Assembly: GCA_001566295.1 (NCBI GenBank)
Contig: KQ964252.1
Coordinates: forward strand, 62,001-126,000
Source of the DNA: Microdochium bolleyi
Lineage: Eukaryota; Ascomycota; Sordariomycetes; Xylariales; Microdochiaceae
Length of the DNA: 64,000 bases
Reading direction: 5' to 3'
Below are positions 53,147 to 64,000 of this stretch, one piece after another. Under the pieces are notes generated by a model. It was not told the DNA's origin. It worked only from the letters and a program-made list of their open reading frames with translations, and did no database searches. Each line of letters opens with the position of its first letter. Position 1 is the first letter of the stretch. The translations under genes and the position numbers were made by a program.

Positions 53147-55291
53147 ATGAAGGCGTTTACTGTATTCTTGCTCGCCTCGGGCGCGGTCGCGGCGTAAGTT
53201 CCCTTGCTTGGTCCCTGACTCATGGTTGACCAGCAGTACCATGTCATACAATCAACATTGTCCATCTTGCTGACCCTGTCACTCTACAGCTGGACCTCGA
53301 AGCCTGTCCAGGACCAGAACATCTACCCGCCCAATGGCTACAACCATCCCATCCAGGCTCCTGAGGACAAGTCCACGTATGAGTACATCATTGTCGGCTC
53401 CGGTGCGGGCGGCTCGCCCCTCGCGGCCCGCCTGGCGCTCGCCGGGCACAGCGTGCTCTTGCTCGATGCGGGTGAGGACCACGGCACCGACCGCCAGGTC
53501 CAGATCCCGGCCATGCACCCGTTCGCTAGCGAGTACACCCCGATCAGCTGGAGCTACTTTGTCGAGCGCCACGACGACGAGCAGCAGGCCTTGAGAGACA
53601 CCAAGTACACCTGGAAGACGCCCTCGGGCGACTACTGGCAGCGCCTCAACGACACGAGCGCTCAACCGCCGGCCGGCTCAACAAAGAAGGGCCTCCTGTA
53701 CCCTCGCACCGGCGCTCTCGGCGGCTGCACGGTGCACAACGCCCTGCTGATGGTCCAGGCCACCAAGAAGGACTGGGACGACATCGCTGCCGAGACGGGC
53801 GACTCGTCATGGGCCGCGAGCAACATGAACAAGTACTTCAAGAAGCTCGAGCGCAACGGCTACCTCCAGGGCAGCCTCCTGAACCGCGGCAGCCACGGCT
53901 TCGACGGCTGGCTGCCCACCCGTCTCACGCCGACCACCTTGATCGTGCAGGATCTCAAGATCTCGTCTCTGCTGGTCGCCGCGGCTGCGGCCATGGGCCG
54001 GGGTCTCCTCGGCGGGCTGCTCGGCACCGTCACCGGCGCCCTGCAGGTGCTCACCCTCGACGTCAACACGGCCGCGAGCAACCGCGATACGGCCGACCTC
54101 ATGTACCAGATGCCCCTGTCGATGAACGAGGACTACGTGCGTACCGGCCCCCGAGACTTTGTCCTGTCTGTTGCCACGGCCAAGAACGCCGACGGCTCGC
54201 CCAAGTACAAGCTCGACATCGCGCTCAACACGCTCGTGACCAAGGTCAACTTTGACCAGTCTGGCGCCGTCCCCAAGGCCACTGGTGTCGACTACATCCA
54301 TGGCAAGAGCCTGTACCGTGCGGATGCCCGTGCCGGGTCCGGCGCGCCCTCGGCGTCCGGTACCCTCTTCGCCAGCCGTGAGGTCATCGTCTCTGGCGGC
54401 GCCTTCAACACCCCCCAGATCCTCAAGCTCAGCGGTGTTGGCCCTGCGGCTGAGCTGCGTGCCCACAACATCCCCGTCGTCAAGGACCTTCCTGGCGTCG
54501 GTGGCAACCTGCAGGACCGGTACGAGGTCCCCGTCGTCGGCGAGGCACCCAGCACCTTCTCCCTGCTCAAGGGCTGCACGTTCCTCGCGGCGTCAGGCGA
54601 CAGCTGCTACGACAAGTGGAAGAACGGCCGCATCGCCGAGACTAAGGGCACGTACACGACCAACGGCATCGCCTGGGGCTACCTCAAGCACTCGTCGACC
54701 TCTGGCCCGGACCACGACCTCTGGCTCGGCGGCTCGACCGCCTACTTCCACGGCTACTTCCCAGGCTACTCGCGCTACGCGACCGCCGGCGGGAACAACT
54801 GGTCCTGGCTCACCCTCAAGGCGCACTCGCGCAACCGCGCCGGCACCGTCAACATCACGAGTAGCGACCCGCGCGACACGCCCGCCATCAACTTCCGCAA
54901 CTTTGCCGAGGGCGGCGAGGAGGACCTGACCGCGCTCGTCGAGGGCCTGCAGTACTCGCTCGATGCCTTTGACAAGCTTCTCCCGCTCGACGGCAGCTTC
55001 AAGCGCGTCTGGCCCGACCCGGCCAAGGTCAACACGGCCGCCGAGCTGCGCCAGTTCGCCCGCGACGAGGCCTGGGGCCACCACGCCTCCTGCACCGCCC
55101 CGATCGGCGCCGACTCGGACCCCATGGCCGTGCTCGACTCCAAGTTTCGCGTCCGCGGCGTGTCCGGCCTGCGTGTCGTCGACGCCTCGGCGTTCCCCCG
55201 CATCCCGGGCTTGTTCATCGCGCTGCCCACGTACACGATGAGCGAGAAGGCCGCGGACGTCATCATTGCCGACGCCGCTGCTTCGCAGTAA
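53147..55291 (+). CDS. Secreted GMC oxidoreductase (first of tandem pair)
   Basis: Exons 53147-53193 and 53290-55291 (intron 96 bp) encode 682 residues. The tiny first exon carries the signal peptide (MKAFTVFLLASGAVAA). The FAD site is YIIVGSGAGGSPLAARLA with acidic LLLDAGED. The second GMC signature reads YPRTGALGGCTVHNALLMV, and the mid-domain has SGGAFNTPQILKLSGVGP. The C-terminal active-site region has GHHASCTAPIG, giving the first catalytic His. The second position (usually His/Asn in a GxxNxxP or GHP-type string) reads PGLFIALPTYTMSEKAADVI, so the usual partner is not evident. GMC enzymes oxidise alcohols or sugars, often making H2O2. The substrate is unknown; it may belong to a distinct fungal GMC subfamily. 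Confidence 0.88.
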
Positions 55292-57205
55292 ACAAAACAG
55301 TGCACGAGATGAGGTTTCTCGGCATCATGTGCGGAATCCGTACCTCCATTATCTAGATTATCCAAGTTTTATAATTTATATCCATGTAACAGTTCTCAAT
55401 TCACGACAGTAGCGATACATTGGTAGATAGCTACGATACGATACAATGGTAATGCCATACTCCTTTCTACACATTGCCAACGTCACTCGAATGCCAGATG
55501 ATATTGATTCGAGGTCCTGCCGATCGGCAACCCTTCCAAATCACACAGTACAAATCTCCCTTTCTCACCCACGAGGGTCGGACCCTTCCCCGAGACGCCG
55601 CAGCTAATCAGCAAGCTCTTCTTCTTCCGAGATATGGAGCTCCCTGCACGTCGCCAGGGCCCCCAGATCGGACACAGGGGTCCTCCTCACCATCGCACTC
55701 GAGGCGGGGCACGCCAAAGTGTCAGCCCCCGTCGGCCCAGAGCTAAATGTGCTAGTCTCCCTAGCCCGCCCCCCAGTCTATACTCCGCTCCGCAGTATGA
55801 CAAGTCATGGGCCTCCCCGGGCTAGCGGCGCCCCTTATTCTTACCTTTCTCTGACCCTATCGTAAAATAATGTCCCGCGGCGTTGGCGTCCGCGCACGCC
55901 GTCAGGAAGAAGCAATACTCCCGCCGATCGCTATCCGCCGGAGTCTCCAGCTTCCCACTTTGGTCGCTGACGCCAGTCGACACGACGCAGTAGGATTTAC
56001 GCAGCCAGCGTGGAGAAATACACCGTGTGGCAAAGTCTGTGCTTGACGAGGCTCGCAAGCCCGCGCTGCCTGGTCACCTTGCTTGACCCAGATGACAGTC
56101 AGGCTTCAGCCCACTGTCAAGCCCGGGAAAATGCATCTAGTGCAGGCGGGTCCTGCTGCTTGTTTCCTGTCCCACAAGGATCGGCACCGTCGAACCCGAC
56201 GACTTGTTCCGTGTACGTGCGTACCGCAGTGCTCATGCACGCCAAGCCAGCCAACGTCGGTGGCTGTGGAGAGACTTGACATGACGAACCCGCGGGCACG
56301 GATCCCGCAACGTCCGGGTATCGACTCATGGCGTGCGTCTGGCCGGGCAGGCAGGCCAATCAGCCGCCGCCTGTGCCGTCGGATGCGGTACTATGGGAGG
56401 CACCACTGCCGAACTACTGCACCTGGCGTGCTCGCTCCCAGCCTCATTTGCCGTGTCTGTCGATCATTCCTCTTGTCTCGAGGCTCGAGCTTTCCCATGT
56501 GCCTCTTTTCCCAGTCGCTTAGCTGTCTCGTGGCGCGGATTCATCAGAGGAGCTGACAGTAGCGGCGCGCACTACGCAAAATCAGCCGACACAAGTGCCC
56601 TCTTCGCTCACATGACGGCGAAAAATATAGACACAAGTGGCAAGAGAACACGCCGCACGACTCGTGCGCACGACTCTGCACAACTGCACACTTGTCATTC
56701 AGGGGCACCTGTGAGGTCCGTCTCCAGGACGAAGGGATCTGCACTCGACACCCCCGAAGGTTCTGTAGTGCGTGAGATTATCGGCCACCGGCCCCCTTGG
56801 CACCCTAACGCGAGAGTCAGACTCGTGGCTACCGGCTGCGTTGGAAGGACGCCACTCTGATCGTGAACAGCGCTCAGGCCCTGCCATTGTCCATGGGAAA
56901 CATCCTGCCTCGCCTTCCTTGAGCAAGGAATACCCTCGTTGCCACTCTCCACCTGTCAGTGCGGGATTGTCAGGGTCTATCCCGATCCCAGATCAGTAAC
57001 TCGTGCGGCACGACGTCAGGCCCTCGTGGACCACGAAGAAGGCTCGTCTCATACTCCATATACGTGAGACAACCGCCAGTCGTCTTTCCTTCTCTTTCAG
57101 CCTCCTTCTCGAAACCCAACTCCGAAGTTTAAATCCTTTGGGTGAGACGCAGCCAGCCAGTCAGCCGCTCCCGGGTACGCGTACGACGCAAGCAGCTACG
57201 CAACC
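55292..57205. other. Intergenic between tandem GMC genes, no gene seen
   Basis: About 1.9 kb without a supported gene. The only frames have no recognisable domain. Confidence 0.5.
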
Positions 57206-59399
57206 ATGGCCGTCCTCAAGGCCGCTCGTCTCTTGTCACTCCTTTACGTCCTTTCTTCGGCTCCCTCGGCCACCCAGGCAAAGCCGCTCCTGCTCGAGTC
57301 CGTCCTCGGCCCCATCAAAGATGTTATCGGCACCATCGCCTCGGGCGCTGGGCTCATCGAGGGCACGCTCGGGGGTATCAAGGGCCTGCTCGGTGTAGAG
57401 CAGAGGTGAGTTATATGTCTTTTTTCCTTTGGTTTCATCCGATCTTCCCAAAGGGTAGTGAAGCACGTAATCCTTCGGCCCCTCTCTCGTGCATTCGCTG
57501 CAACGTCCGTTCACCCATCCCATGGGCCCCCTGCCTTATCACGATGCATAAGCCTACACCTATACCCCAGAGCAGCCTGGCGTTGGCCCATATCATGACT
57601 CCGTAACTGACACGACGAGCCAACACAGCTTCGACTATGTCGTCGTGGGCGGTGGCACGGCCGGCAATGCCATGGGTGTGCGCCTGGCCGAGGCCGGCTT
57701 CAGCGTCGCCATCATCGAGGCCGGTCTGTTCTACGAGCTGGGCAAGCCCGTGCTCGGCACGACGCCGACGGGCGCCTTCTTCGGCGTCGGCACCAACCCG
57801 CTCGACCAGTTCCCGACGGTCGACTGGGGCTTCGTCACCGAGGCCCAGGCGGGGGCTAACGGGCGTCGGATTCACTACGCCCAGGGCCGTTGCCTCGGCG
57901 GCACGTCTGCGCTCAACTTCATGGTGCACCATCGCGCCTCGACGGGTGCGTACGACAAGTGGGCGGACGCCGTCGGTGACGATAGCTACCGCCTGACCAA
58001 CTGGATGCCGCACTTCAAGAATAGCATCACCTTCACCGGGCCCAACAACGACATTCGCCCGGCCAACGTGACGACCACCTGGGACCCCTCGGCCTTTGCC
58101 GCCGACGGTCAAGGCGGCCCCGTGCAGGTGACGTACACAAACTTCGTCTCGTCGTTCGCGACCTGGCTCGAGAAGGGCTACGAGGCCGTCGGCATCCGCA
58201 AGACGGATGGGTTCAACAACGGCAACTTGCTCGGCCACCACTATGCGCAGGCGACGATCCGCAACCGGGACCAGACGCGGTCCTCGTCGGCGTCATACGT
58301 GTACAGCGTCATGAACTCGGCCTCCAACTCGCCTGCCAAGAAGAACCTCAAGGTCTTCACGCAGACCCTAGCCAAGCAGATCCTGTTCGACTCGGATAAG
58401 AAGGCGACTGGCGTCAAGGTCTCCCTGCTCGGCGCGCTGCCGACCTACACCATCAAGGCCAAGAAGGAGGTTATCGTGTCCTCGGGCGCGTTCAAGTCCC
58501 CGCAGCTGCTTATGGTCTCGGGCGTCGGCCCCAAGGCGCAGCTCGACGAGCTCAGCATCCCCATCGTCTCCCAGCTTGAGGGCGTCGGCCAGAACATGTG
58601 GGACCACATCATGTTCGGCCCCTCGTACGCCATCAACATGCCCACCCTCGACTCGACCGTCGGCGACCCCCAGGTCCTCGCCCAGGCGCTGCTCGACTAC
58701 ACCCTTAACGCCCGCGGCCCCTTGACCTCCAACGTCGCCGACGTCCTCGCCTGGGAGAAGATGCCCGAGAAGTACCGCGAGACCTGGTCCGCCGCCACCC
58801 GCCAGGCCTTTGCCGACAACTTCCCCGCCGACTGGCCCGAGGTCGAGCACATCTCGGGCAACGGTTGGATCGGCGACTTTGGCTGGCCCGCCGTCGACCG
58901 CCCCCGCGACGGCAAGCAGTACGCCACGGACCTCGGCGCCATGGTCGCCCCCCTGTCCCGCGGCAACGTGACCATCTCGTCCCGCGACACTTTCATCCCG
59001 CCGCGCATCAACCCCAACTGGCTCACGCACAAGGCCGACCAGGAGCTCGCCATCAGCTGGTACCGCCGCATCCGCGAGGTCTGGGACACGGCTCCGCTGC
59101 GCTCGATCCGCGTCGACGGCGACAAGGAGGCCTTCCCCGGCCGCGAGTTCGCCACCGACGCCCAGATCCTCGACAAGATCCGCGACTCGCTCGTCACGGT
59201 CTGGCACCCGTCGTGCACCAACAAGATGGGCAAGGCGGACGACCCGATGGCCGTCGTCGATAGTCGCGCGAGGGTCTACGGTGTCACGGGCCTGCGCGTC
59301 GTCGACGCCTCGGCGTTCCCCATCCTGCCCCCCGGCCACCCGCAGAGCACCATCTACGCGCTCGCCGAGAAGATTGCCGCCGACATCATCAAGGATTGA
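57206..59399 (+). CDS. Secreted GMC oxidoreductase (second of tandem pair)
   Basis: Exons 57206-57405 and 57629-59399 give 656 residues over a long 223-bp intron. The signal peptide (LLSLLYVLSSAPSATQA) is followed by a small Gly/Ile-rich linker and the FAD-binding YVVVGGGTAGNAMGVRLAEA with AIIEAG. GMC signatures are GRCLGGTSALNFMVHHR and SSGAFKSPQLLMVSGVGP. The catalytic end is complete: VWHPSCTNKMG and ILPPGHPQSTIYALAEKIA, with both expected His residues. Several N-glycosylation sequons are present. It resembles AA3-type/versicolorin-B-synthase-like fungal GMC proteins; the substrate is unknown. It lies 1.9 kb after the first GMC gene on the same strand, but their sequences differ too much for a recent duplication. 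Confidence 0.9.
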
Positions 59400-59972
59400 A
59401 GAGGGGGTGCGTCTCATGATTCATGTCTTCAATGGGTTACATGATCCTTGACGTTGGTGAGCGGGGCTGTGCTTCATGAGAGGCAGCCCGGCGATAGTCT
59501 TTTACACACACTTCCAGACGAGTGTTGTCTACTTTTGTAATATCCATATATCCCGAACACGTTGCAATGTGATCAACTTCCCTTCGAATTCTTCTTATTC
59601 TGCTTTGACTGCCTGTTAATGTTGTGATACACGTGAGTCGGGTGGTCATGCCTCCACGAACCAAAAATGCTCCCATGTTGATGGCGGCACTTGAACCAGC
59701 CATCGAGAGCTTGTAGGGCTGTATGCACATCAAGCTGCATCAAGGGCGGACCGGACCCTGGTCATCGGTCTGCGTGATCATTGAGCAACGTCCGGACTGT
59801 CAGCAGGGAGCCTTTCCCCGCTTTCCTGCGGATCATCGACGCCTCTAACCACGGTCGACCCTCTCTGTACCAAACAGCCCCCCTGGCGACTTCTTTCTGC
59901 TCTAGCTCGAGTCTCCCGTGAGCCCTATCCTGACGCGTGTTGGGCGTGCTGTCCCCATCTCCTGGTACCGAA
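59400..59972. other. Intergenic, no gene seen
   Basis: 3' flank of the second GMC gene and promoter of the HET-domain gene. Confidence 0.5.
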
Positions 59973-61898
59973 ATGAGTGCAGAGGCTCACGCGAAGTCGG
60001 TCAGTCCGCCACGACGGAATGCCTACACGCCCATCTTTGAGTATCAGACCAGGTTGGCCCCCCTTGCGGGCGACAATGGGGACCCGGACTCGCCCTCAAC
60101 TTGTAACCTACATATTGTAAACCTGCTAAACGCCAGCTTTGGTAAGGGTCTCGGCCTGCACGACCCTGTGGCACAGCAGGCACGCCTTGTCACATACAAC
60201 GCGCTCTCTTACACCTGGGCTACCGGCGAGTGTACACAGCAGCTCCATATCGACGACGAGGCGGATCGGGGCATCACGGAGAACTTGCACCAGGCCCTGC
60301 TCGCGCTCCGCAGGGCCGGCGATGCCAGGTGCTGGCTCTGGGTGGACGCGGTCTGCATCAACCAGCTTGACCCAGTCGAGAATGCACGGCAGATCCCATA
60401 CATGAAGTTCATCTACCAGCAGGCGTCCACCGTGTACGCCTGGCTTGGCAATGATCTGAAGCACCTCGACATTATTCTCGAGTTGGCTGCGACCGCCACG
60501 CCGCCGGATGAGCGACTCCCCAGCAGCACATGCGGCTTGGCGAGCATCGCTACCGCTCTCGCCGAGCTGTACAGCCAGCCGTATTTTAGACGGGTCTTGA
60601 TCCAACAGGAGATCCTCGTCTCGGCTGGTCATCTGGTCCTCAAAGCCGGCTCTCGCAAGTTCAGGTGGACCGGCGCTGTGGACGATCCTTCACTGCTCAT
60701 CAACCACCAGGATCTGAAGGGCTTGCGCAAAGACATGGTTCGGTCGCAGGGTCAAATTCTGCTGAGCGCCCGCGTGCCGTTTGGTGTCGAGTTCCGCGGC
60801 AAGGTTCTCTCTACTGGTCAGTCCCCTGGGTCGATCGAATATAGGCCACCTGTGGAACTAGATCACGGCACCGACACCGGAAAGTTATATAAAGCTGCTC
60901 CGCCGCCGCCGAGATACGTCCCTGGTGATTTCGCGGCACAGCTCATCGTCATCCTCTCGGCGCAGAGAGAGCTGATACACGGCCACGTGCGTTCTTTCCA
61001 CGTGTTCCTCACCAAGGGCCGCGAGAGGATGCCGACTGAGCTCATCCCGGCCCTTCTTTCAACTGGGTCCCTCAATGCAGGCGATCCGAGGGACTATGTC
61101 TATGGTATCCTGCCGATGACTTCTGTCCGATACAAGCAAAGGTCGATGAGGGAGCGGCTTGCCTCTAGAACCATACCCACGGAGATACCAATTGACTACT
61201 CGGACCGGGTCGATCTAGCAGCCCTGTGGTCCGTAATCACTTGGAAACTGCTGATGGAAGGCGGTTTGATCATACTGGCGAGGTTTCTAGTCGCACAGGT
61301 GGAGGAGCATGACGACGAGGGGTTCCGATCTCATGGTAGGACATTTCCATCTTGGGTGGTGGACTGGCGCCTTGTAGCCCGAGTGTTCGGCCACTGCCCC
61401 TCTGGTCTGCGCGAACGGTATAAGATCACAGAGAGCCAGGGTAAGTCGCTGGTCAACGCCTATAATCGGGAGTCTCTCGTTGATTTGGATGCAAACATCG
61501 GATCTCCGCCCAAGCGACCGGCCAGGCAACACGAGCAGTTTTGTTCAGACGACTGCAGGCCAGACGCTAGTCTCGACCGCTTGATAGTCCGTGGCCATGA
61601 GAAACACCGATTCCGCGTCAGAGGCCAAGCGGTCGTGTTTGAGCACGAGACTAGCCCATCGAGCGGGAAGGTCGCTTGGGACCTTGGTTTCGACACGACC
61701 GAAGGGGATATCATCGTCTCTCGTGACCCCTGGGCTGGAGAGGGGTTGTACTATGAGGGCAGACCTTGGGGCTGGTACTTGGTGAAAAGCGACCCACGAT
61801 TCAGACAGATGGAAACCGGCGGTGTCTGGCTGATCCGACCACTTGCAGAAGGGAGCCAGTTCCGACTGTTAGCGGAACTTTCTTTTTCCTGTAAGTAG
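59973..61898 (+). CDS. HET-domain protein
   Basis: A 641-residue frame from the ATG at 59973. Residues ~75-220 are a heterokaryon-incompatibility (HET) domain: YNALSYTWATGE (usually SYxWG), ITENLHQALLALR, LWVDAVCINQLDPVENARQI, FIYQQASTVYAWLGN. The rest is the usual long, poorly conserved part with DPRDYVYGILPM and IPIDYSDRVDLAALW. There is no signal peptide. HET proteins trigger programmed death in non-self recognition in some fungi; many are of unknown role. The frame ends TCC TGT AAG TAG, where GTAAGT is a perfect splice donor. The true C-terminus may therefore lie on a further exon (for example after the AG at 61932-61933, adding about 30 residues). The start could be earlier only with a non-ATG codon. 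Confidence 0.8.
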   Translation: MSAEAHAKSVSPPRRNAYTPIFEYQTRLAPLAGDNGDPDSPSTCNLHIVNLLNASFGKGLGLHDPVAQQARLVTYNALSYTWATGECTQQLHIDDEADRGITENLHQALLALRRAGDARCWLWVDAVCINQLDPVENARQIPYMKFIYQQASTVYAWLGNDLKHLDIILELAATATPPDERLPSSTCGLASIATALAELYSQPYFRRVLIQQEILVSAGHLVLKAGSRKFRWTGAVDDPSLLINHQDLKGLRKDMVRSQGQILLSARVPFGVEFRGKVLSTGQSPGSIEYRPPVELDHGTDTGKLYKAAPPPPRYVPGDFAAQLIVILSAQRELIHGHVRSFHVFLTKGRERMPTELIPALLSTGSLNAGDPRDYVYGILPMTSVRYKQRSMRERLASRTIPTEIPIDYSDRVDLAALWSVITWKLLMEGGLIILARFLVAQVEEHDDEGFRSHGRTFPSWVVDWRLVARVFGHCPSGLRERYKITESQGKSLVNAYNRESLVDLDANIGSPPKRPARQHEQFCSDDCRPDASLDRLIVRGHEKHRFRVRGQAVVFEHETSPSSGKVAWDLGFDTTEGDIIVSRDPWAGEGLYYEGRPWGWYLVKSDPRFRQMETGGVWLIRPLAEGSQFRLLAELSFSCK

Positions 61899-62191
61899 TC
61901 CCAATCTAAGAGGAATGGCAGGAGGTCGCTAGCATGCGCTCTTCCTTTCACGTGGAGCACCCAGAGGCCCCGAACTTCCGTCGACTGCTGCGGCTACCAG
62001 TAGGAGAAGGCCTCAAAAGGTTGGCGGACCCACGACCACCTGGTCGAGAAAGTAGCACATATGTTATAGTTTGGGCTGTTACCTACCCTCGGCATAGCCG
62101 TTTAGTCTTGGCAGTCATGACCCTTACGAGAAGCACTGCTTGCTTATCCAAAATTTCCAAAGTTTCCAAACACCAACCGTCTCTCAGCCGA

Positions 62192-63118
62192 TCACATCAG
62201 AACCAAGTCCCCCACCACAGGCCTGTGGTCGCTCACGATGATCCCGTCCCGCACATTATCCAGCACCTCGACCTTGGCCGGCGACCACTTCTTCTGTCCC
62301 ACGGGTCCACACCAGACGTAGTCGATCCGCTTCTTGCCCACCCTCGTGAACCCGGTCGACGTCAGCTCGATGGCGCTGCCGTGCGGCGCCGTGGTCCACA
62401 GGTCGCGCAGATATCCCAGGCCCTGCAGCGTAGCATACGCGTCGCCGCCGGGCACCGAGTTGAAGTCGCCCGTCAGTGCGACGCCCAGGGTACCACTACC
62501 CCCCCACGTCTTCTGCAGCGCCCGGATGCGCGCCACGACGACCTTGATGCCCTCGGTGCGGGCCTGGGAGCTGACGTGGTCGAGGTGCGTGTTGGCCGCG
62601 ATGAAGCGCTTCCGGGTGGCGATGTGCTCGAACACGCCCAGCGTCACGATGCGGCGGTTGTTGGCGTTCCAGCCCGTCGAGGGGACATTCGGCGTCGGCG
62701 AGAGCCACTTGGTCTCCGAGTGCAGCACGCGCAGCGCGCGGCTGTCGTACACGATGGGGCTGTACTCGCCGCTCCGGACGCCGTCGAGGCGGGCGACGCC
62801 GACGTGCCGCCACGTGCTGCCCAGCCGGGCCTTGACGTTGGACAGCTGGTTGTCGAGCGCCTCCTGCAGGCCGAACAGAAGGGGCGTGCTGGCGGGCGTG
62901 CGGAGCGCAATGTCCCGGATCAACCCGGTCGTGTGTGGCTCTCGACAGGTCTTGGGCTGGGCGTTGCAGTGTGAGGTCCGCCAGGGAAGCTCGTTCTTCA
63001 CGGGGCTGGTTGTGGCCCAGCGGATGTTAAACGACACGATGCGTACGGGGAGAGTCGTTGCGTAGGCTGTCGATGCCGCCGCCGCGAGGACGACGAAGAC
63101 GAGCTGGAAGAGCTGCAT
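62192..63118 (-). CDS. Secreted endonuclease/exonuclease/phosphatase-family protein
   Basis: A single exon of 308 residues. The signal peptide (MQLFQLVFVVLAAAASTAYA) is followed by an EEP-fold domain: VRIVSFNIRW (metal-site Asn), LLFGLQEAL (metal Glu), FIAANTHLDHVS, VALTGDFNSVPGGDAYATL and the C-terminal catalytic SDHRPVVGDLVL. The domain is close to family length. Members cut nucleic acids, phosphoinositides or sphingolipids. The secreted fungal branch has no agreed substrate, so extracellular nuclease or phosphodiesterase activity is inferred. A TATATAT element at 63225-63231 sits about 110 bp upstream. Confidence 0.88.
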   Translation of the reverse strand: MQLFQLVFVVLAAAASTAYATTLPVRIVSFNIRWATTSPVKNELPWRTSHCNAQPKTCREPHTTGLIRDIALRTPASTPLLFGLQEALDNQLSNVKARLGSTWRHVGVARLDGVRSGEYSPIVYDSRALRVLHSETKWLSPTPNVPSTGWNANNRRIVTLGVFEHIATRKRFIAANTHLDHVSSQARTEGIKVVVARIRALQKTWGGSGTLGVALTGDFNSVPGGDAYATLQGLGYLRDLWTTAPHGSAIELTSTGFTRVGKKRIDYVWCGPVGQKKWSPAKVEVLDNVRDGIIVSDHRPVVGDLVLM

Positions 63119-64000
63119 GTTGACTGTGTCGCCTGTAGGAGGTTTGGCAACGTTGTCCCCACAATGATGGCTGGATTAAGGTGAGTTTAGGAAATGATTC
63201 CGACACTGAGGGGAAACCTATATCATATATAAGGGTGTTCTGGCACGGCCATCTGTACGTCGGCGGTCACCATCCGTCGAAGAATGTCGTGCCGCGACCC
63301 ACGCGCAAGGCTTCGCAGCTTTCCTGGAAAAGGGGGAGAAATGGGATGATGTACGGTCTACAGCCTTGATACAACCGACGCCGTTGATGTCTGGCGGCAC
63401 ACCAATGTGAGAGTTCACGTTTCGCCATTGGACAATCGAGGACGATGGCACTAGACGAGTCCCGGTGGCTTGTAAACTGTTGGAGAACAAGTAAAGACCG
63501 CTCCAGACCCTCCACTTCAGCCCTCGCCGGACAAGAAAAGTCCAGTGCTTTCAGAGGGCATCAGTCAACAAGCTGTGGTGGCGCTCGCCCGCCGTTGAAC
63601 GTGCTAGCCCAGAAGGACAGTACAACAAAGTAGAACCCCGCGGAGGCGCCAATCCGCCTGGCGCTAGGATGTTATTGTTGCCGGAGTGTCGGGACAAAGG
63701 CCTGTCTTGAATTAGTGCGGCTGAGACCAGAAAGCCTGAGACAAAGCGCACTTGCAAAAGTCTCCACGCTACAATCAGTCAATGCTCTTACTTCAGGTAC
63801 ACCGGCCGTGGCTTGATGGCCACCACACGCCGCCCCAAAAGGCCCAGAAATGACGAGTTGCCTTGCCTCGGGCCATGCTCCTCCATGCTTGTTTTGAGTG
63901 CAAGCTCACTGCTCGTGCGAGCCACATAACAACCACGTCGTGATATCACGTGGAGGCCAGGGACATCGAGTGTTCGGGCTTCACTACCTGGTTCAATGTC
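63119..64000. other. Right-edge intergenic, no gene seen
   Basis: It holds the promoter of the EEP-family gene, including a TATA-like box at 63225-63231. A 12-bp perfect palindrome CGTGATATCACG lies near 63939-63950. No gene is supported. Confidence 0.45.

Noticed and set aside
1..64000. CRISPR arrays, rRNA genes, intact transposons or plasmid/viral elements
   Set aside because: Looked for regular spacers, dispersed 5S rRNA, terminal repeats and transposase/reverse-transcriptase motifs; none seen.

Overview
The window is nuclear DNA of a filamentous ascomycete (Pezizomycotina, most likely a Sordariomycete). Most genes are broken by short GT-AG introns (about 50-100 bp, with CTAAC/CTGAC-type branch sites). 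The families are fungal: siderophore transporter, CFEM receptor, HET protein, Clr5-ankyrin protein, GMC oxidoreductases, CBM1-bearing cellulolytic proteins and a heme-thiolate peroxidase. All exon joins given here were worked out by hand from splice signals and reading phase. They are models, not transcript data.

Left part (1-12.8 kb). A partial minus-strand gene of unknown function meets, head to head at about position 1210, the 3' end of a highly reducing polyketide synthase. Only KR-ACP-carnitine-acyltransferase remain of that synthase. Next come a small Ser/Arg-rich protein (minus) and a Clr5-ankyrin protein (plus), which share a 0.9 kb divergent promoter packed with copies of ACCAGAATTTGG. 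An Aro8-type aminotransferase follows.

Middle (13-42 kb). Here lie a secreted trypsin-like protease, a secreted beta-propeller (SMP-30-like) protein, an arylsulfotransferase-like protein and a tRNA-Ser(GCU) gene. The tRNA gene has the ordinary anticodon-loop intron plus a second 73-nt GT...CTAAC...AG insert inside the T stem. After it come a secreted multicopper oxidase, a decayed isochorismatase-like pseudogene, a Thr/Val-rich secreted protein, a Cys-rich small secreted protein, a tubby-like hypothetical protein downstream of a 59-bp poly-C tract, a CBM1-GH5 endoglucanase, a siderophore transporter with two Sre-type GATA sites in its promoter, and a large Thr-rich repeat protein.

Right part (45-63 kb). 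This is an oxidative/lignocellulose-flavoured stretch: a Cip1-like protein with CBM1, a heme-thiolate peroxidase (chloroperoxidase/peroxygenase family), a CFEM receptor, two GMC oxidoreductases in tandem (possible H2O2 sources), a HET-domain protein and a secreted endonuclease/exonuclease/phosphatase-family protein. Secreted plant-biomass and redox enzymes dominate, which fits a plant-associated or saprotrophic lifestyle.

The most unusual signal is the tRNA-Ser gene at 21249-21416, whose T arm is split by what looks like a spliceosomal intron. The carnitine-acyltransferase PKS fragment and the motif-array promoter come next.
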